A stretch of DNA of 64,000 nt from Streptomyces actuosus (lineage in GTDB: Bacteria; Actinomycetota; Actinomycetes; Streptomycetales; Streptomycetaceae), in NCBI RefSeq assembly GCF_016921115.1, contig NZ_JAFFZS010000017.1:1-64000 (forward strand), in the 5' to 3' direction. The position numbers and the translations under genes are program-made. Within the stretch, counting starts at the first letter, position 1, and every line of letters begins with the position of its first letter. The notes beneath the pieces were generated by a model. The model saw nothing but the letters and a program-made list of their open reading frames with translations. It was not told the DNA's origin and ran no database searches. Positions 61,876 through 64,000 of this stretch are shown here, piece after piece.

Positions 61876-62116
61876 TTGTCCCAGAGCACCGAGCCCCGGG
61901 CGGCGGAGCCGGCGATCGCGTCGGCCGACCAGGGTGTCCGGGACCGATCCGCCTTCGACGACACCCGGGACCTGGAGGACGCGCGGCGCGGCTTCATGGG
62001 CACAGCGCGGCAGAGTGTGATCCCCGACGCCGACGGGCGCACCGTGTGGGACCTCGACGCCTGCGGATTCCTGGACCGGGACTGCCCCGACACCGCCAAC
62101 CCCAGCCTGTGGCGGC
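61876..62116 (+). pseudogene. Truncated alkyl sulfatase, N-terminal remnant
   Basis: The frame starts with TTG after AAGGGAG. It reads FDDTRDLEDARRGFMGTA, then VIPDADGRTVWDLDACGFLD and CPDTANPSLWR. This matches the N-terminus of SdsA/BDS1-type alkyl sulfatases (about 630 residues, metallo-beta-lactamase fold). After PSLWR, where the family continues QxQL, the frame runs into the tail of the opposite GAP-family gene and stops at 62154. The metal-binding HxHxDH part and about 550 residues are missing. This is a gene remnant from a deletion; the ribosome binding site is intact, so a 92-residue peptide may still be made. Confidence 0.8.
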
Positions 62117-62798
62117 TCAACCCGTGGCCAGGCCGCTCACCGCGTCGCCGATGATCTTCACGCCGAGCACGACCAGCAGCGTCGTCATGATCGCGGCGTT
62201 GTGCGCGGCCATCCACTCCTTCCACCCGGCCAGCACGCTCGCGGACCGGTCACCCCCGGCCAGGTACACCCCGAGGGGAACCTAGGGTGCACAGGGAGGC
62301 GATCAGCACCATCAGGACCGCGGCGACCGCTCGGCCGCCCGCAGTGGCGTCGGCCCCGGCGATCCCCACGGCGCCGCTGACGGCCAGCACGAGGTTCTTC
62401 GGGTTGGCGACCGCCAGCGCCGCGGCCAGAACAGCCGCCCGGGCCGGGGTGAAGGAATCGATCGACCGCATCCAGCCGGGCGTCGCGGCGGCCTGCCCGT
62501 CCCGCGGTCGCTCCCGCCACTGCCGGGCGCCCAGCAGCAGGAACAGCAGGCCGAGGGCCAGGTGCAGCCAGTACGTCCACTGCGCGGGGCCGTCGTCGCC
62601 CTCGGCCGACGCCCCCGTGCCCAGCAGGACGACGGCGCAGACCAGCACCGACAGCGACAGCGTCCAGGCCGCCGCGAACGCGATGCCGTTGCCCCGCCCG
62701 CGCGGTGCGGACAGCATCAGCACGATGGCGATCAGCGGGACGGGGCTGATGGCGATGCCGACGGCCGGGGCGAGCATCTGCCCGATCGCGTCCAGCAC
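62117..62798 (-). pseudogene. GAP-family (LysE-like) transporter with a frameshift
   Basis: The gene begins at GTG 62798 (MLDAIGQMLAPAVGIAISPV) and reads a six-span GAP/Sap-type protein (LPLIAIVLMLSAPRGRGNGI-like, LHLALGLLFLLLGARQWRER, VANPKNLVLAVSGAVG, VLMVLIASLCTLG). At about 62280 the frame breaks and stops after PRGVPGRG. In a second frame the expected end continues: VYLAGGDRSASVLAGWKEW, then AAIMTTLLVVLGVKIIGDAV to a stop at 62117. A small deletion next to CCTAGG explains this. GAP proteins are linked to export of glycopeptidolipids or sulfolipids. Either a pseudogene or a sequencing error. Confidence 0.78.
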
Positions 62799-62811
62799 GG
62801 CGGCGCCCGGC

Positions 62812-63297
62812 CTACTCGGCGAAGACTTCGCGCAGTTTGGCCTCCTGCTCGCTGTCCAGGTTCGACTGGATCAGCTGCGCGTGACCGCCGGCGAAGGCCT
62901 CCTTCACACGGTCGACGACGGCGTCCTGCGACAGCAGGAACAGCGCCGACGTCCCCGGTGTCACCTGGGACTTCACCGAGTCGATGAAGTCGTCGTCGAT
63001 GCCGACGTCACTCATCTTGCCGCCGAGCGCGCCCGCGGCGGCACCCACGGCGGCGCCGAACAGGGGCATCAGGAAGATCAGGCCGAAGAGCATGCCCCAG
63101 AACATGCCCGACAGGGCGCCCACTCCGGTGAGGCTGTTCAGTTGACGGGTCTTCGGCTTCTTCGCGCCCTCGGGCCAACTGGCCACCGCCGCGTCGACGA
63201 CCTTGATCAGCTCCTGCTTCTGCAGCTGGAGCAGGCCGTTCTCGGCTGCTTCCGCGCCCTCGGGCGTATCGAACTTCCAGACGGTCAGGGTGGCCAT
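62812..63297 (-). CDS. DUF1269 membrane-associated protein
   Basis: A 161-residue protein of the DUF1269 family. MATLTVWKFDTPEGAEAAEN and LLQLQKQELIKVVDAAV start the ferredoxin-like part. A Gly/Ala/Phe-rich hairpin (SGMFWGMLFGLIFLMPLFGA; AVGAAAGALGG) lies at about 68-95 and may insert into the membrane, then SDVGIDDDFIDSVKSQV and GTSALFLLSQDAV follow. ATG at 63297 is preceded by GGAGGACGTCC. Role unknown, often stress-linked. Confidence 0.9.
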   Translation of the reverse strand: MATLTVWKFDTPEGAEAAENGLLQLQKQELIKVVDAAVASWPEGAKKPKTRQLNSLTGVGALSGMFWGMLFGLIFLMPLFGAAVGAAAGALGGKMSDVGIDDDFIDSVKSQVTPGTSALFLLSQDAVVDRVKEAFAGGHAQLIQSNLDSEQEAKLREVFAE

Positions 63298-63443
63298 GGA
63301 CGTCCTCCGGGACATGACTGCCGGTTGCGATGGATGCCCCTCAGTAAACGCGCGCCCGACATGGCGCGCATGTCGGGCCATCAGCCATTTGTCCTCACAG
63401 GCGATTGAGAACCCTCCTGAAATAGCCCCAACGGCCTACCTCT

Positions 63444-63464
63444 GCTCGCGCGCGAGCGCTCGCG
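63444..63464. repeat. Overlapping GC palindromes
   Basis: GCTCGCGCGCGAGC (63444-63457) and CGCGAGCGCTCGCG (63451-63464) are two 14-nt perfect palindromes that share seven bases, in the gap upstream of the last gene. They could form alternative hairpins or bind a dimeric protein. Confidence 0.5.
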
Positions 63465-63583
63465 ACGGTGCGCTGGCAGAAGAGCGGTCGCAGCGATCGC
63501 GGCGATCGGCGGCCGAACGGCCGCGGTGACGGCCTGCGGCGCAGCCGCGGCGACGGCGCGGCCGGTTCGACGAGGAGGCACGG

Positions 63584-64000
63584 GTGGCGGACGGCAACGG
63601 ACTCCCGGACGAGAACGCGGAACAAGGCGAACTGGAGGAACTGCGGGCCCGGGTGGCCGCCCTGGAGAGCGAGGGGGCCCGGCCGCCGCGGCACCGGGGC
63701 CGCTCCTTCCTCGCCGCGGTCCTCCTCATCATCGGCTGCATCCTCGCTCCCCTGGCCGTCGTCGCCGCATGGGCCGCCGACCAGGTCGGGGACACCGACC
63801 GCTATGTCGCCACCGTCGCCCCGCTGGCCTCCAACCCCGATGTCCAGGCCGCCGTCGCCAACCGGGCCACCGACGCGCTGATGGCGAGGATCGACCTGCA
63901 GTCCCTGCTCGCCGACCTTCCCGTCGAGGACCGGCCGCTGGTGGAGAAGGCGCTGGGCCCGCTCGCCGACTCCCTGGAGGGAGCGCTCCGCAGCTTCGTG
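63584..64000 (+). CDS. Actinobacterial membrane protein, 5' part (cut by window edge)
   Basis: 139 codons are visible and the frame is open at the right edge. A coiled N-terminus (EQGELEELRARVAALESEG) precedes a span (FLAAVLLIIGCILAPLAVVA) at about residues 43-65, then DTDRYVATVAPLASNPDVQ and helical repeats of an extracytoplasmic domain. The layout is that of a widespread uncharacterised actinobacterial membrane family with the TDRYVATVAPLA signature. GTG at 63584 follows GAGGAGG. Upstream are overlapping GC palindromes (63444-63457, 63451-63464). Confidence 0.8.
   Translation, partial: MADGNGLPDENAEQGELEELRARVAALESEGARPPRHRGRSFLAAVLLIIGCILAPLAVVAAWAADQVGDTDRYVATVAPLASNPDVQAAVANRATDALMARIDLQSLLADLPVEDRPLVEKALGPLADSLEGALRSFV

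Noticed and set aside
61566..62225. N-terminal extension of the BrkB-family protein to 62225
   Set aside because: It is antisense to the sulfatase remnant and Arg/Ala-rich; ATG 61565 has a strong ribosome binding site.

Overview
The window comes from a high-GC actinomycete, almost certainly a Streptomyces chromosome. GC-rich coding with G/C at third positions runs throughout. Several gene sets are characteristic of Streptomyces: the developmental sigma factor BldN with its pro-sequence and the anti-sigma RsbN, a BldC-like BdtA, a Rex-controlled hem operon, XRE/DUF397 pairs and a class I LysRS. The left edge is the 3' end of a 5S rRNA with its terminator, so the window starts directly downstream of an rrn operon.

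Layout. 1-5.4 kb: 5S end, HAD phosphatase, VC0807-type membrane protein, MFS exporter overlapping an AcuC-type deacetylase, and a conserved putative phosphatase. 5.5-8.4 kb: bdtA, the 32-codon ribosomal protein bS22, an NAD-dependent epimerase and a PlsC-type acyltransferase. 8.4-11.9 kb: a 64-nt perfect palindrome and a dispersed repeat, then rsbN and bldN on the minus strand, with a candidate BldN-type promoter in front of rsbN. 11.9-18.7 kb: HAD-IB hydrolase, glutaredoxin-like protein, then rex-hemA-hemC-hemD joined by 4-nt overlaps under a clear Rex operator. 18.8-24.7 kb: an accessory block (DUF397/XRE pair, R61-type serine hydrolase, alpha/beta hydrolase, FAD oxidase) between hemD and hemB. 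25.0-27.4 kb: hemB and a DUF574 methyltransferase.

27.7-40.0 kb is the most striking part. A 1054-residue exported DNRLRE/FG-GAP-like protein is divergent from a 2655-residue exported RHS polymorphic toxin. The toxin carries a ricin-type lectin inserted in the RHS shell, an RHS core end, a HINT autoprocessing domain and a 142-residue C-terminal tip with an HNH-like DH...N signature. A 243-residue candidate immunity gene follows after 26 nt.

40.2-64 kb: divergent argS and class I lysS, a DUF2637 (SpdB-like) protein, two DUF3558 lipoproteins, rtcB, a phosphatase-acetyltransferase fusion, SDR and small membrane genes, MarR and HxlR regulators, an OmpR-type two-component system, a SHOCT protein, an ArsR-rhodanese/MFS cassette opposite another MFS gene, a BrkB-family protein, a deletion scar fusing the first part of an alkyl sulfatase gene to the tail of a frameshifted GAP-family gene, a DUF1269 protein, and a membrane protein cut by the right edge.

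I saw no tRNA, insertion sequence, prophage, CRISPR array or replication origin. Function calls rest on motifs read by eye and family knowledge; no database search was run.
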